Assembly: GCA_027490095.1 (NCBI GenBank)
Contig: JAIXYT010000049.1
Span: 78,675-142,674, forward strand
Reading direction: 5' to 3'
Source of the DNA: Sphingomonadales bacterium
GTDB taxonomy: Bacteria > Pseudomonadota > Alphaproteobacteria > Sphingomonadales > Sphingomonadaceae
Length of the DNA: 64,000 nt
Below, piece by piece: positions 1 to 8,918 of the stretch. Numbering within the stretch: the stretch's first letter is position 1; every line of letters starts with the position of its first letter. Below the pieces are notes generated by a model, which was not told the DNA's origin, did no database searches, and worked only from the letters and a program-made list of their open reading frames with translations. The position numbers and the translations under genes are program-made.

Positions 1-225
1 AACCTGGACGCGACCAACCGTCGGGTCACCTTCTTCGCCGGCGGCGATGAGGTGATCACGGGCCTGAAGTTCACGTCCACCGGCGTTGCGTTCGAAATCG
101 ACGATATCGCTGTTGCCGGCGTGATTCCCGAACCCGCCAGCTGGGCTCTGATGATCGCCGGCTTCGGCCTCGTCGGCGCAGCGATGCGTCGCCAGCGCCT
201 GGCGCCCGCCCGCGTCAGCGCCTGA
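1..225 (+). CDS. PEP-CTERM sorting-domain protein, 3' part only
   Basis: Only the last 74 codons are in the window; the gene starts to the left of it. The C-terminus carries a clear PEP-CTERM signal: VIPEPASWALMIAGFGL, which combines the Pro-Glu-Pro motif with a hydrophobic helix, followed by the basic cluster AAMRRQR. Such tails are known to direct exported proteins to the inner membrane for processing by an exosortase, usually in exopolysaccharide-producing bacteria. The visible upstream part ends in a short beta-rich stretch (FEIDDIAVAG) typical of many PEP-CTERM proteins. Its function is unknown. A strong terminator follows directly. Confidence 0.85.
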   Translation, partial: NLDATNRRVTFFAGGDEVITGLKFTSTGVAFEIDDIAVAGVIPEPASWALMIAGFGLVGAAMRRQRLAPARVSA

Positions 226-246
226 AATCCTTCATCGTAGGGGCGA

Positions 247-275
247 GGGCCGGGGGAAACCCCGGCCCTTTTTTT
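247..275 (+). terminator. Rho-independent terminator after the PEP-CTERM gene
   Basis: A perfect 9-bp GC stem (GGGCCGGGG at 247-255, CCCCGGCCC at 260-268) with a GAAA loop is followed by seven T residues. It lies 21 bases after the stop codon of the upstream gene. Confidence 0.9.
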
Positions 276-317
276 GCGCGCGGGCGCGGGGGATTCAACC
301 GCGCCCTGTCGTATTCC

Positions 318-341
318 TTCCCGAGGAGCAGTCCTCAGGAA
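318..341 (+). other. 5'-UTR hairpin next to the Shine-Dalgarno sequence
   Basis: TTCCCGAGGA and TCCTCAGGAA can pair as a 10-bp stem with one C-A mismatch around a GCAG loop. The stem ends at the AAGGGAG ribosome binding site of the gene starting at 355, so it could affect translation. There is no T-run, so it is not a terminator. Confidence 0.4.
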
Positions 342-354
342 AGGGAGATAGATC

Positions 355-684
355 ATGCATTTGCCTCGTTTTGCTGCGATGGGAATCCTGCTCGGCGCCG
401 CTGGCTCGGCTTTCGCTGCAACGCCTTCGGATCGCGCCGAAAACCGCTTCGAGAATCGGCTCGGCCGCCAGGATGACCGCATCGACCAGGGTGTCGCGGC
501 CGGGCGCATCGGTCCGCGCGAGGCGCAGGCGCTCAACCGGCAGCAGGCGTCGCTCGATCGCGCCGTGGACCGCCAGTCGGCCGACGGCGGCCGCCTGTCC
601 GCCCGGGAAGCCTACGCCCTCGAGAACCGCTTCGATCGCGGCTCGCGGAACATCCGCCTCGCGATGGCCCGCCCCAGGGGCTGA
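355..684 (+). CDS. Small exported protein with charged helical repeats, function unknown
   Basis: The 109-residue product has a signal peptide ending in GSAFA, with cleavage predicted before ATPSD near residue 21. The mature part is highly charged and appears helical, with repeating units such as ENRFENRLGRQDDRI and YALENRFDRGSRNIR separated by short turns (AAGRIGPREAQ, ADGGRLSAREA). This looks like a periplasmic all-helical protein. Similar short Arg/Asp-rich secreted proteins are common in sphingomonads but I cannot assign a role. An AAGGGAG ribosome binding site lies 7 bases before the ATG. Its stop is one base from the convergent end of purL. Confidence 0.75.
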   Translation: MHLPRFAAMGILLGAAGSAFAATPSDRAENRFENRLGRQDDRIDQGVAAGRIGPREAQALNRQQASLDRAVDRQSADGGRLSAREAYALENRFDRGSRNIRLAMARPRG

Positions 685-685
685 C

Positions 686-2860
686 CTAGCGCGCCATCAG
701 GCCCGGCAGGAAGGCCTCGTGCGCAAGCCGCAACGCCTCGACCTGCCGGGCCCCATGGCCCTCGACCGCAAGCGCACCGCCGCCGACCGTGCCCAGCCGC
801 ACCAGCGGCACCGGGCAGTCGGGCAGCGCAGTGCCCGGTTTCACCGTGACCAGATAGCGGCCCTGGTCCTCGCCGAACGCGACGGCGGCCGCATCTCCGG
901 CGGGAAGCGCGATCGTCGCGCCGAGGCGCCCGGCCATCGCCATTTCCGCCACCGCGACCAGCAGCCCGCCATCGGCGCAATCATGCACGGCAGTGGCCGT
1001 GCCCGACAGGATCAGCGACCGCACCCAGTCGCCCGCGGCCTTCTCGGTTGCCAGATCGACCGGCGGCGGCGGCCCCTCTTCGCGGCCGTGGCACTCGCGC
1101 AGCCATAGCGACTGGCCCAGATGGCCCCGGGTCCCGCCGACAAGCCAGATCTCGTCGCCCTCGGCCTTCAGCGCGAGCGTGGCCGAGCTTTCCCAGTCGG
1201 CGATCAGGCCCACCCCGCCGATCGAGGGCGTCGGAAGGATGGCAGCGCCTCCGCCTGTCGCCTTCGATTCATTGTAGAGGCTGACGTTCCCCGAGACGAC
1301 CGGATAGTCCAGCGCCCTGCAGGCTTCCGCCATGCCCTCGATGCAGCCGACCAGCTGGCCCATCACGGCCGGGTTCTGCGGCGAGGCGAAGTTCAGGCAG
1401 TTGGTGATCGCAAGCGGCGTCGCGCCCGTTGCAGTGATGTTGCGCCAGGTCTCGGCAACCGCCTGCTTCCCGCCCTCGAACGGGTCGGCGAAGCAATAGC
1501 GCGGTGAACAGTCCGCAGCCAGTGCCAGCGCCTTCTTCGCGCCGTGCACCCGCACGATCGCTGCGTCTCCGCCGGGCCGCTGCACCGTGTCGGCGCCGAC
1601 CATATGGTCATACTGCTCCCACACCCAGCGGCGCGACGCGAGGTCCGGACAGCCGAGCAGCGTCACCAGGTCGCCCATCAGATCCCGGCTTTCCGGCACC
1701 GCGCCCAGCGGCGCAGGTGGCGGGGTCGGCACATGCGGCCGGTCGTACTTCGGCGCTTCCTCGCCGATCGGGTCCAGCGGCAGGTCGCACACGCGCTCCC
1801 CGTTCCAGTCCAGCTGCAGGCGCCCGCTGTCGGTCACCTCGCCGATCACCGCGAAATCCAGGTCCCACTTGCGGAAGATGCGTTCGGCCTCGTCCTCGCG
1901 GCCGGGCTTCAGGATCATCAGCATGCGCTCCTGCGATTCCGACAGCATCATCTCATAGGGTGTCATTCCGGTCTCGCGGCAGGGCACCTGCTCCATCCTG
2001 AGCAGGATCCCGACACCGCCCTTCGACGCCATCTCGACCGACGACGAGGTGAGGCCCGCCGCGCCCATGTCCTGGATGGCAACGATGGCGTCCGTTGCCA
2101 TCAGCTCCAGGCAGGCCTCGATCAGCAGCTTTTCCATGAAGGGGTCGCCCACCTGCACGGTCGGGCGCTTGGCGTCGGCATCCTCGCCGAATTCGGCCGA
2201 GGCCATGGTGGCGCCGTGGATTCCGTCGCGGCCGGTCTTGGACCCCACATAGACAACCGGGTTCCCGATTCCGGCGGCCGCCGAGTAGAAGATGTTGTCG
2301 GCCTTGGCGAGGCCGACGCACATCGCGTTCACCAGGATGTTGCCGTTGTAGCGCGGGTGGAAGCGAACTTCGCCGCCGACCGTTGGCACGCCCGTGCAAT
2401 TGCCATAGCCGCCGATCCCGGCGACCACGCCGCGCAGCAGCGCTTTGGTCTTGGGGTGCTCCGGGTGCCCGAAGCTCAGCGCATTCAGGTTGGCGATGGG
2501 GCGCGCGCCCATGGTGAACACGTCGCGCATGATCCCGCCCACGCCGGTCGCCGCGCCCTGGTAGGGCTCGATGAAGCTCGGGTGGTTGTGGCTTTCCATC
2601 TTGAAAATCACGGCGTCGCCGTCGCCGATGTCGATCACGCCGGCATTCTCGCCCGGTCCCTGGATCACCCACGGTGCCTTGGTCGGCAGCTTGGCGAGGT
2701 GCAGGCGCGAGCTCTTGTAGCTGCAATGCTCCGACCACATGACCGAAAAGATGCCCAGCTCCAGCAGGTTGGGCTCGCGCCCGATCGCCTTCAGGATGCG
2801 ATCATATTCCTCTGCCGAGAGGCCGTGCTCGGCGACGATTTCGGGGGTGATGGCTGTCAT
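686..2860 (-). CDS. purL: Phosphoribosylformylglycinamidine synthase subunit PurL
   Basis: This is the 724-residue large ATP-dependent subunit, which converts FGAR to FGAM in purine synthesis using ammonia delivered by PurQ through a complex with PurS. The length fits the small-PurL (PurSQL) type. Family features are visible: [14 protein letters not shown] near the N-terminus, the ATP/metal region [23 protein letters not shown], and a second PurM-like repeat containing SGNVSLYNE. Its partners purS and purQ are also on the minus strand but 4.4 kb upstream, separated by unrelated genes on both strands. The gene must therefore have its own promoter, probably in the short gap before NADH dehydrogenase. 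Confidence 0.97.
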   Translation of the reverse strand: MTAITPEIVAEHGLSAEEYDRILKAIGREPNLLELGIFSVMWSEHCSYKSSRLHLAKLPTKAPWVIQGPGENAGVIDIGDGDAVIFKMESHNHPSFIEPYQGAATGVGGIMRDVFTMGARPIANLNALSFGHPEHPKTKALLRGVVAGIGGYGNCTGVPTVGGEVRFHPRYNGNILVNAMCVGLAKADNIFYSAAAGIGNPVVYVGSKTGRDGIHGATMASAEFGEDADAKRPTVQVGDPFMEKLLIEACLELMATDAIVAIQDMGAAGLTSSSVEMASKGGVGILLRMEQVPCRETGMTPYEMMLSESQERMLMILKPGREDEAERIFRKWDLDFAVIGEVTDSGRLQLDWNGERVCDLPLDPIGEEAPKYDRPHVPTPPPAPLGAVPESRDLMGDLVTLLGCPDLASRRWVWEQYDHMVGADTVQRPGGDAAIVRVHGAKKALALAADCSPRYCFADPFEGGKQAVAETWRNITATGATPLAITNCLNFASPQNPAVMGQLVGCIEGMAEACRALDYPVVSGNVSLYNESKATGGGAAILPTPSIGGVGLIADWESSATLALKAEGDEIWLVGGTRGHLGQSLWLRECHGREEGPPPPVDLATEKAAGDWVRSLILSGTATAVHDCADGGLLVAVAEMAMAGRLGATIALPAGDAAAVAFGEDQGRYLVTVKPGTALPDCPVPLVRLGTVGGGALAVEGHGARQVEALRLAHEAFLPGLMAR

Positions 2861-2935
2861 GCGCGGGCTCTAGCGAAACCCCTTTGCAGAGTCACCCGGC
2901 TCGCAGCTAATGTCGCCCGCAAAAGGGGGCCGCCC

Positions 2936-4267
2936 ATGGCAAGATTACGCGCCGATGGGCGCAAGACGCAGATCGTGGTTGTGGGCGGCGGCGCCGGCGG
3001 GCTGGAACTCGTCACCCGCCTGGGGCGCAGCCTCTCGTCCCGCGACCACGACATCATCCTGGTGGACCGCAACACCAGCCACATCTGGAAGCCCCTGCTG
3101 CACGAGGTCGCCGCCGGCTCGCTCGATGCCAACCTGGACGAGGTCGGCTACCGCGGCCACGCCTTCCGCTGGGGCTACCGCTATTTCGACGGCGCGCTCG
3201 AGGATGTGGACCGCGAGGCCCAGGAGATCGTGGTTGCCCCCATCGTCGACGAGGACGGCCGCGAAGTCATCGGCCGCCACCGCATCCGCTACGATTATCT
3301 GGTGCTCGCAGTCGGCTCCGTCTCCAACGACTTCGGCGTGCCGGGCGTGAAAAAGCACTGCCTCAGCCTCGAAAGCCGGGTGGATGCCGACAGGTTCCGC
3401 CGCCGGCTGCTGAACCAGTGCCTGAAGGTTTCGCGCCTGATGTCAGCCGATCCGTCGTCCGACGCCCGCGCCCGGATCGCGATCGTGGGCGGCGGCGCTA
3501 CGGGCGTCGAGCTCGCAGCCGAGCTCTATTCGGCGGCCGACGCGCTCGGCTTCTATGGGCTCGAAGTCTTCGATCGCAAGCGGCTGCAGGTGACGCTGAT
3601 CGAGGCCGGCCCCCGTATCCTGCCCGCGCTCCCCGAAAGGCTGGCAGCCGCCGCCCACGCCGAACTCGAGGCGCTGGGCGTCCGCGTGCTGACCGCAACC
3701 CAGGTTGTCGAGGCAACCGACGACGCCATCGTCACCAAGGGCGGCGAGCGCATCGAGGCCGAGCTGAAGGTCTGGGCCGCCGGTGTAAAGGGGGCGGATT
3801 TCCTGAAGGAGATCGGCGGGCTGGAGACGAGCCGCAACAACCAGCTGGTGGTGCGCCCCACCTTGCAGACCACGCGCGACGACCGGGTGTTCGCCATAGG
3901 CGACTGCGCTTTCCTGGTGCCGGAAGAGGGCGGCCGCCCCATCCCGCCCCGCGCCCAAGCCGCGCACCAGATGGCAACCACGGCCTACCACAACATCCGC
4001 GCGCTGATGGACGGCAAACCGCTGAAACCCTTCGTCTATCAGGACAAGGGCTCGCTCGTCAGCCTGGCCGGCTTCAACACGGTCGGCAGCCTGATGGGCA
4101 ATCTGGTCGGCGGCCGCATGGCGATCGAGGGCCGCATCGCCCGCCTCGTCTACACCTCGCTCTACCGGATGCACCTGGTCGCCATTCATGGATGGATGAA
4201 GGGTACGGGGTTGATGCTGGTGGGGCATGTGAACGAGGTCGTGAGGCCTCGCCTGAAGCTGCACTGA
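2936..4267 (+). CDS. ndh: Type II NADH dehydrogenase (NDH-2)
   Basis: The 443-residue FAD protein would oxidise NADH and pass electrons to quinone at the inner face of the membrane without pumping protons. The first Rossmann motif, VVVGGGAGG, sits near residues 14-22 for FAD. The second, AIVGGGATGVELAAEL, starts near residue 182 for NADH. The FAD-closing motif is VFAIGDCAF. A C-terminal amphipathic stretch (MHLVAIHGWMKGTGLMLVGH) probably anchors it to the membrane. The frame stays open far upstream, but the ATG at 2936 is preferred because AAAAGGGGG lies just before it and the FAD fold begins 12 residues later. It is divergent from purL. Confidence 0.93.
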   Translation: MARLRADGRKTQIVVVGGGAGGLELVTRLGRSLSSRDHDIILVDRNTSHIWKPLLHEVAAGSLDANLDEVGYRGHAFRWGYRYFDGALEDVDREAQEIVVAPIVDEDGREVIGRHRIRYDYLVLAVGSVSNDFGVPGVKKHCLSLESRVDADRFRRRLLNQCLKVSRLMSADPSSDARARIAIVGGGATGVELAAELYSAADALGFYGLEVFDRKRLQVTLIEAGPRILPALPERLAAAAHAELEALGVRVLTATQVVEATDDAIVTKGGERIEAELKVWAAGVKGADFLKEIGGLETSRNNQLVVRPTLQTTRDDRVFAIGDCAFLVPEEGGRPIPPRAQAAHQMATTAYHNIRALMDGKPLKPFVYQDKGSLVSLAGFNTVGSLMGNLVGGRMAIEGRIARLVYTSLYRMHLVAIHGWMKGTGLMLVGHVNEVVRPRLKLH

Positions 4268-4274
4268 CCGCCAA

Positions 4275-4721
4275 CTAGCCCCGCGTCAGCCAGGGCAGGA
4301 TCAGCGGAGTCAGCGCCGGCGCCATCAGCATCTCGAACTCGAGGTTCGTCGCCGAGACGATATTCTCGACGATCCGCCCGTCGCGGATCCGCGACACATG
4401 GGTCTCGTCGAACAGGATCACCTGGTTCGTGGCGGGAACCCCGAAGAAGTCACCGCTGTGCCGCTGCCGGCTGTGGAACCGCGTCACCACCCGGTCGCCG
4501 GCCTCGAACTGGTCGATGATCTCGACCGGGCTCTCGGCCGGAAAGGCCGCCACGAACCCGCTGATGGTCGCCTTGTAGGCCTCGCGCCCCTCGATCGGGC
4601 CGTCCGGCTTCAGGCCGGTGATGGCGCGCACATCCGGGTCCAGCGTGGCGTCAGCCGCGGCCAAGTCCGCGCAACCCAGGAAGTCGAGAGTGAAACGGCG
4701 AACGAGCGCGAGATTGGACAT
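4275..4721 (-). CDS. SnoaL/NTF2-like protein
   Basis: The 148-residue product has the single-domain alpha+beta NTF2-like fold typical of SnoaL polyketide cyclases and ketosteroid-isomerase relatives. An N-terminal helix (LALVRRFTLDFLG) is followed by DATLDPDVRAITG, and then strands such as RVVTRFHSRQRH and ILFDETHVSRIRDGRIVEN. The last is the usual FxxxHxxRIxDGxIxE pattern. Many such proteins have no known substrate, so no reaction can be given. The start was placed at the internal ATG because GGAGG lies 6 bases before it. The gene ends 7 bases from the convergent NDH-2 gene. Confidence 0.8.
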   Translation of the reverse strand: MSNLALVRRFTLDFLGCADLAAADATLDPDVRAITGLKPDGPIEGREAYKATISGFVAAFPAESPVEIIDQFEAGDRVVTRFHSRQRHSGDFFGVPATNQVILFDETHVSRIRDGRIVENIVSATNLEFEMLMAPALTPLILPWLTRG

Positions 4722-4846
4722 GTCGGCCTCCATTGGACGTGCCGATTGGATGACCGGCCAGCGCAAACATGGCAATCACACATGACGGACCCATGACAGG
4801 TCATTCCTCAACAACCCCTGCGCATCATCCATCTGCCCTTGCCAGC

Positions 4847-6088
4847 CTATTCGTGAAACTCCGCCGCCTCGGGTATCCGCCCGAACGCAATCCGCGTGCC
4901 GATCCGGCCGACCCGCCCTTGGCCCACCGGCCCCAGCGTGACGGCATTGCGCCCGAACCTCGCGTTAAGCGCGTCCATGGCGCGGGCGATCTGCAAAGTT
5001 GGCCGCTTCGGCGCATCGAACAGGCTCAGCTGCGTGCCCTCGGCTGGCCGGATGTCGTCCAGGCTCACCCCGATCGTCCGCACCCGCTCGGTCCCCAAGT
5101 CGCGCAGCAGTTGCCCCCACAGCGGCCCCAGTGCCTCCAGCAAGGGAAAACTGTCATCCGTCGGCGCGAGCTTCCGCGTCGCAGACCAGCTCCGCCCGCT
5201 CTCGAACCGCGCATGCAGCGTCAGGTGCCGCGTGACGCACTCCGCCCGCCGAAGCCGGCTCGCCGCCTTCAGCAGCAGGCGCCGCCCCGTCTGCCGCGTC
5301 GTCTCCAGGTCCCGCACCTGCGGCGCCAGCACATGGCTGTGCCCGATCGAGCGGGACTGGCGCGCCCGCTCTGGCAAATCCGCCCCGTGCAACGCATACC
5401 ACAGCCGCGTCCCCACCACCGATCCCCAGGCCGATCCCGCCGCCGTCGGGTCTTGGGCGAGCAGCTGCCTCATGGTCGTGATGCCCCGCGACGCCAGCCG
5501 CGCCTCCATCTTCGCGCCGATCCCCGGAATGTCGCGCAAGGGGAGCGGCAGCAGCGCATGCGGCAGGTCGTGTGCCTCCAGCACGGTCAGCCCATCGGGC
5601 TTCTGCATATCGGCCGCGATCTTCGCCAGCAGCCGCGACGGCGCGATCCCCACCGACGAGGTCAGGCATTCGCCCACATTCGCCCGGATGCCCGCCTTGA
5701 TCCGGCGCGCCAGCGCAACCGCCTGGTCGCGCCCATTCTCATTGTCCAGCAGCCGGCACGCCACTTCGTCGATCGAGCAGACGGCGGTTACCGGAATGTG
5801 CCGCCACACCTCGGCCAGGATCCGCTCGTGATATTCGGCGTAACGACTGTGGTCCCCACCCGCGAACAGCAGCTGCGGGCAGCGCCGCTTCGCCTCGCCG
5901 ACTTTCATCCCCGTGCGGATGCCGAACGCCTTCGCCTCGTAGCTCGCCGCGATGATGGTGCCTGAGTCCATCTTCGCCGGCCCCACCGCCACAGGCTTGC
6001 CTCTGAGCGCCGGGTTCAGCTGCTGCTCGACCGACGCGAAATAGCTGTTGAGATCGAGATAGAGCCAGCGGAGGGGGTGCGCAGCCAT
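4847..6088 (-). CDS. Y-family DNA polymerase (DinB/ImpB-like), probable translesion polymerase
   Basis: The product is 413 residues. The catalytic motifs are intact: LYLDLNSYFASVEQ with Asp12, and CSIDEV with Asp107-Glu108. A helix-hairpin-helix-like segment follows (LRDIPGIGAKMEARLASRGI). The C-terminal part resembles the little-finger domain and carries QLSLF at residues 353-357, a textbook beta-clamp binding motif. This is not a standard dinB: the N-terminal motif is DLNSYF rather than DMDAFF, as in alphaproteobacterial proteins often labelled ImpB/MucB/SamB. No imuA- or umuD-like gene is adjacent. It overlaps nothing and is divergent from the transporter at 6165. Confidence 0.88.
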   Translation of the reverse strand: MAAHPLRWLYLDLNSYFASVEQQLNPALRGKPVAVGPAKMDSGTIIAASYEAKAFGIRTGMKVGEAKRRCPQLLFAGGDHSRYAEYHERILAEVWRHIPVTAVCSIDEVACRLLDNENGRDQAVALARRIKAGIRANVGECLTSSVGIAPSRLLAKIAADMQKPDGLTVLEAHDLPHALLPLPLRDIPGIGAKMEARLASRGITTMRQLLAQDPTAAGSAWGSVVGTRLWYALHGADLPERARQSRSIGHSHVLAPQVRDLETTRQTGRRLLLKAASRLRRAECVTRHLTLHARFESGRSWSATRKLAPTDDSFPLLEALGPLWGQLLRDLGTERVRTIGVSLDDIRPAEGTQLSLFDAPKRPTLQIARAMDALNARFGRNAVTLGPVGQGRVGRIGTRIAFGRIPEAAEFHE

Positions 6089-6164
6089 GCGCGGAACATA
6101 AAGCGAACGCTTGCGCGAGTCGAGCCGCTTCGCCAAGGTGCAGGCCTTTGAGCGCGGGGTGGCA

Positions 6165-6932
6165 ATGAACGAGCAGAAGCTGGACGGACTGACAGTCGAC
6201 GAACCCGCAGGCGTCCGCGCGGTCGAAGCACAGCAGATCGCCGGCCAGCGCCTGCGCTATTACGATTACTGCATGGCCGCCTTCGCGGTCATCCTCATCT
6301 GCTCCAACCTCATCGGGGCAGGGAAGGTGGCAACGCTCGACCTGCCGGTGTTCGGCGCAGTCACCTTCGGCGCCGGCATCCTCTTCTTCCCGCTCAGCTA
6401 TGTGCTCGGCGACGTCCTCACCGAAGTCTATGGCTACGCCCGCGCGCGGCGCGCCGTCTGGGTCGGCTTCGCCGCCAGCGTCTTCGCGGCCGGCATGGCC
6501 GCCGTCGTCGTCGCCATGCCGCCTGCCGCCGACTGGCAGGGCCAGGAGGCGCTCGCCGCCGTCATGGGCCAGGCCCCGCGCATCTTCGCCGCCTCCATCC
6601 TCGCCTTCTGGGCCGGCGAATTCGCCAACGCCTTCGTGCTTGCCCGCATGAAGGTGCTCACCGGCGGGAAAATGCTCTGGACCCGCACCATCGGCTCCAC
6701 CGCAGTAGGGCAGGGCGTCGACACCCTCATCTTCTACCCGCTCGCCTTCTTCGGCGTCTGGGAAACCAGCCTGATCCTCACCGTGATGCTCACCAATTAT
6801 CTGCTGAAGGTGGGCTGGGAAGCAGCACTCACGCCGGTCACCTACAAGGTCGTCGGCGCCATCAAGTCCGCCGAAGGCCTCGACGTTTACGACGTCGAAA
6901 CCGACTTCACGCCGTTCAAGACCAGGGTGTGA
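6165..6932 (+). CDS. Queuosine precursor transporter, YhhQ/VUT family
   Basis: The 255-residue integral membrane protein has about six hydrophobic segments, beginning with the family motif YDYCMAAFAVILICSNLIG. It then has FPLSYVLGDVLTEVYGYARAR, whose GDVLTEVYGY core is highly characteristic of the family. The role is uptake of 7-cyano/7-aminomethyl-7-deazaguanine for queuosine tRNA modification. The ATG at 6165 (MNEQKLDG) was chosen over an upstream in-frame ATG because GGGGTGG lies before it. Its stop overlaps the GTG start of the next gene, so the two are probably translated together. Confidence 0.9.
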   Translation: MNEQKLDGLTVDEPAGVRAVEAQQIAGQRLRYYDYCMAAFAVILICSNLIGAGKVATLDLPVFGAVTFGAGILFFPLSYVLGDVLTEVYGYARARRAVWVGFAASVFAAGMAAVVVAMPPAADWQGQEALAAVMGQAPRIFAASILAFWAGEFANAFVLARMKVLTGGKMLWTRTIGSTAVGQGVDTLIFYPLAFFGVWETSLILTVMLTNYLLKVGWEAALTPVTYKVVGAIKSAEGLDVYDVETDFTPFKTRV

Positions 6933-7243
6933 GCTGGCTCCAGGAGACGAAGCTGCTCCTGATGGGCAGCACCGGCCTCTCCAAGGACGCGCTCCACATC
7001 TATGTCGGGCTGGCCGTTTTCCTGCTCGCGCTGACCCGGTGGCGCATCGGCAGCCTGCCGCCGCTGCTCGTCGTGTTGGCGTTCGCAATCGTGGGAGAGG
7101 CCTGGGACCTGATCGACAACATCCGCACCGACGTGCCGATGCAGTGGGCGGGGCACGTCAAGGATATCTGGAACACCCTGTTCTGGCCGGTTGCGCTCAG
7201 CGCAATCGGGCGCTGGACCCCGCTCCTCAGGCGAGGACGCTGA
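6929..7243 (+). CDS. Small membrane protein, function unknown
   Basis: The 104-residue product starts with GTG inside the last codons of the upstream transporter (GTGA overlap), indicating translational coupling. Three hydrophobic segments are visible: [38 protein letters not shown] and [14 protein letters not shown]. The sequence vaguely resembles VanZ-like or YoaI-type small membrane proteins, but I do not recognise the family. The 3' end overlaps the convergent purQ 3' end by 17 bases. Confidence 0.7.
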   Translation: MSWLQETKLLLMGSTGLSKDALHIYVGLAVFLLALTRWRIGSLPPLLVVLAFAIVGEAWDLIDNIRTDVPMQWAGHVKDIWNTLFWPVALSAIGRWTPLLRRGR

Positions 7244-7892
7244 GCAGCCCCTCGAACAGCCGGCGCCCATCGGTGCCCCCATGCGCCGGCTCCACCACAC
7301 GCTCGGGGTGCGGCATCAGCCCCAACACATTGCCTTTGGCGTTCAGAATCCCCGCAATGTTCCGCGCAGACCCGTTCACGTCCTCGGCATAGCGGAAGGC
7401 CACCTGGCCCTGCTGTTCCAGCCGGTCCAGCGTTTCGGCATCGGCCTGGAAATTTCCGTCATGGTGCGCAACCGGCACCGTGATCGTCTCGCCCGGCGTG
7501 TAGGCTCGAGTGAACGGCGTGTCGGTCGTCACCACTTCAAGGCGAACGTCGCGGCACACGAAATCCAGCCCCGCGTTGCGCATCAGCGCACCCGGCAGCA
7601 GCCCGCTTTCCGTCAGCACCTGAAAGCCGTTGCAGATCCCCAGCACCGGCGTGCCCTTGTCCGCAGCCCGGATAACGGCCCGCATGATCGGCGAGCGGGC
7701 GGCTATCGCGCCGGAGCGCAGATAGTCGCCATGGCTGAACCCGCCCGGCAGCGCGATCAGGTCCAGGCCGTCCGGCAGCTCCGGATCGTCGTGCCACAGC
7801 ATGGCGGGCTTCTGCCCCGTCACCAGTTCCAGCGCGACCGCCAGATCGCGGTCGCAATTGGAGCCGGGGAAGACGACGACAGCCGTCTTCAT
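7227..7892 (-). CDS. purQ: Phosphoribosylformylglycinamidine synthase, glutaminase subunit PurQ
   Basis: This 221-residue class I glutamine amidotransferase releases ammonia from glutamine for PurL. The fold signatures are present: [13 protein letters not shown] at the N-terminus, [12 protein letters not shown], the nucleophile-elbow motif GICNGFQ with the catalytic Cys, and the C-terminal His-Glu pair in LMPHPER. The start ATG overlaps the purS stop by 4 bases (ATGA), so purS-purQ form a coupled pair. purL, the usual next gene, has been displaced to 2860. Confidence 0.97.
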   Translation of the reverse strand: MKTAVVVFPGSNCDRDLAVALELVTGQKPAMLWHDDPELPDGLDLIALPGGFSHGDYLRSGAIAARSPIMRAVIRAADKGTPVLGICNGFQVLTESGLLPGALMRNAGLDFVCRDVRLEVVTTDTPFTRAYTPGETITVPVAHHDGNFQADAETLDRLEQQGQVAFRYAEDVNGSARNIAGILNAKGNVLGLMPHPERVVEPAHGGTDGRRLFEGLLSVLA

Positions 7893-8119
7893 GCCAGTTC
7901 GACCCTGAAATTCTCGATCACCGTGTTGGCCAGCAGCTTCCGCGCCATATCGGCCACCTGATCCTCGGTGGTGCCGTCGGCCACCTCCAGCTCGATCACC
8001 TTGCCCACCCGCACCTCGGCCACCTGGCCAAAGCCAAGCCCCTCCAGCGCATGATGGATGGCGCGCCCCTGAGGGTCCAGAACGCCGGGCTTGAGCGAGA
8101 CAGTGACTCGGGCTTTCAT
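7889..8119 (-). CDS. purS: Phosphoribosylformylglycinamidine synthase subunit PurS
   Basis: The 76-residue small subunit bridges PurL and PurQ. The family pattern is clear: [20 protein letters not shown], then [19 protein letters not shown], and a C-terminal helix-strand ending [14 protein letters not shown]. The start at 8119 gives the standard length; a longer in-frame extension lacks any family similarity. It is coupled to purQ by an ATGA overlap. purC, normally adjacent, lies 3 kb upstream on the same strand. Confidence 0.95.
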   Translation of the reverse strand: MKARVTVSLKPGVLDPQGRAIHHALEGLGFGQVAEVRVGKVIELEVADGTTEDQVADMARKLLANTVIENFRVELA

Positions 8120-8162
8120 GGGCGCCAGCCTATGCGCCAAAGGCCGCGGGAAGGGAAGCAGG

Positions 8163-8864
8163 ATGGTCGACAGAACCCCCAACATCGCCTTGCTCATCGA
8201 TGCCGACAACGCCTCGCCCGACGGCATGGACAGCGTCCTCAACGTGCTCGCCGAACTCGGCCCCGTGAACGTCCGCCGCGCCTACGGAAACTGGAAAAAG
8301 CCTGCCCTCAAGGGCTGGGAGGCGCTGGTCCACAAGCACGGCATCGTCCCGCAGCAGCAGTTCGATGTCACCAAGGGCAAGAACGCGACCGACATGCGCA
8401 TGGTCATCGACGCCATGGACCTCCTCTATTCCGGCCGCGTCACCGGCTTTGGCCTGATGAGCTCCGACAGCGATTTCGGCCCCATCGCGATGCGCCTGAA
8501 GCAGGACGGCATGCCCGTCTACGGCTTCGGCACCGACAAGGCCCCCGAATCCTTCCGCCAGTCCTGCACCCGCTTCATCATCACCGGAAAGCCCGAGGCC
8601 CCGGTGTCGCCCGGCCAGCCCATGCAAGGTGCCCGCGGAATCGACAGCGAGCTCATTCAACTGCTCACCGACGCCTATTCCGCCTCGAAGCGGGACGCCC
8701 AGGGCTACGCCTTGCTCAGCGAGGTCGGCAACCGCGCCGGCAACCGCTCCTCGTTCGACGCCCGCAACTACGGCGCCTCCCGCCTGTCGGACCTGATCGA
8801 GAAGATCCCGAACTTCGCCGTCGAGCGCCGCGACGGCGGCGTGTTCGTGAAGCGCCTGAAATAG
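8163..8864 (+). CDS. NYN-domain protein with C-terminal LOTUS/OST-HTH domain
   Basis: The 233-residue product has an N-terminal NYN (PIN-like) nuclease domain of the LabA/DUF88 type. The acidic residues of the active site are visible in ALLIDADNAS (Asp13, Asp15), NATDMRMVIDAMD and LMSSDSDFGPIA. The C-terminal 70 residues (AQGYALLSEVGNRAGNR through GGVFVKRLK) match the winged-helix OST-HTH/LOTUS domain, thought to bind RNA. The predicted role is an RNA-binding endoribonuclease; the target is unknown. The ATG at 8163 is preceded by AAGCAGGA. It lies between the split pur genes on the opposite strand. Confidence 0.88.
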   Translation: MVDRTPNIALLIDADNASPDGMDSVLNVLAELGPVNVRRAYGNWKKPALKGWEALVHKHGIVPQQQFDVTKGKNATDMRMVIDAMDLLYSGRVTGFGLMSSDSDFGPIAMRLKQDGMPVYGFGTDKAPESFRQSCTRFIITGKPEAPVSPGQPMQGARGIDSELIQLLTDAYSASKRDAQGYALLSEVGNRAGNRSSFDARNYGASRLSDLIEKIPNFAVERRDGGVFVKRLK

Positions 8865-8918
8865 GCCCCCATTCCCGCCCGATTTGACTGGCGCTGCCCC
8901 TGTGCCCAAGGTGGCGGC

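Noticed and set aside
1544..2935. Long N-terminal extension of the NDH-2 frame
   Set aside because: The extra 464 codons are antisense to purL and show no protein-like features. The ATG at 2936 has a ribosome binding site and starts at the FAD fold.
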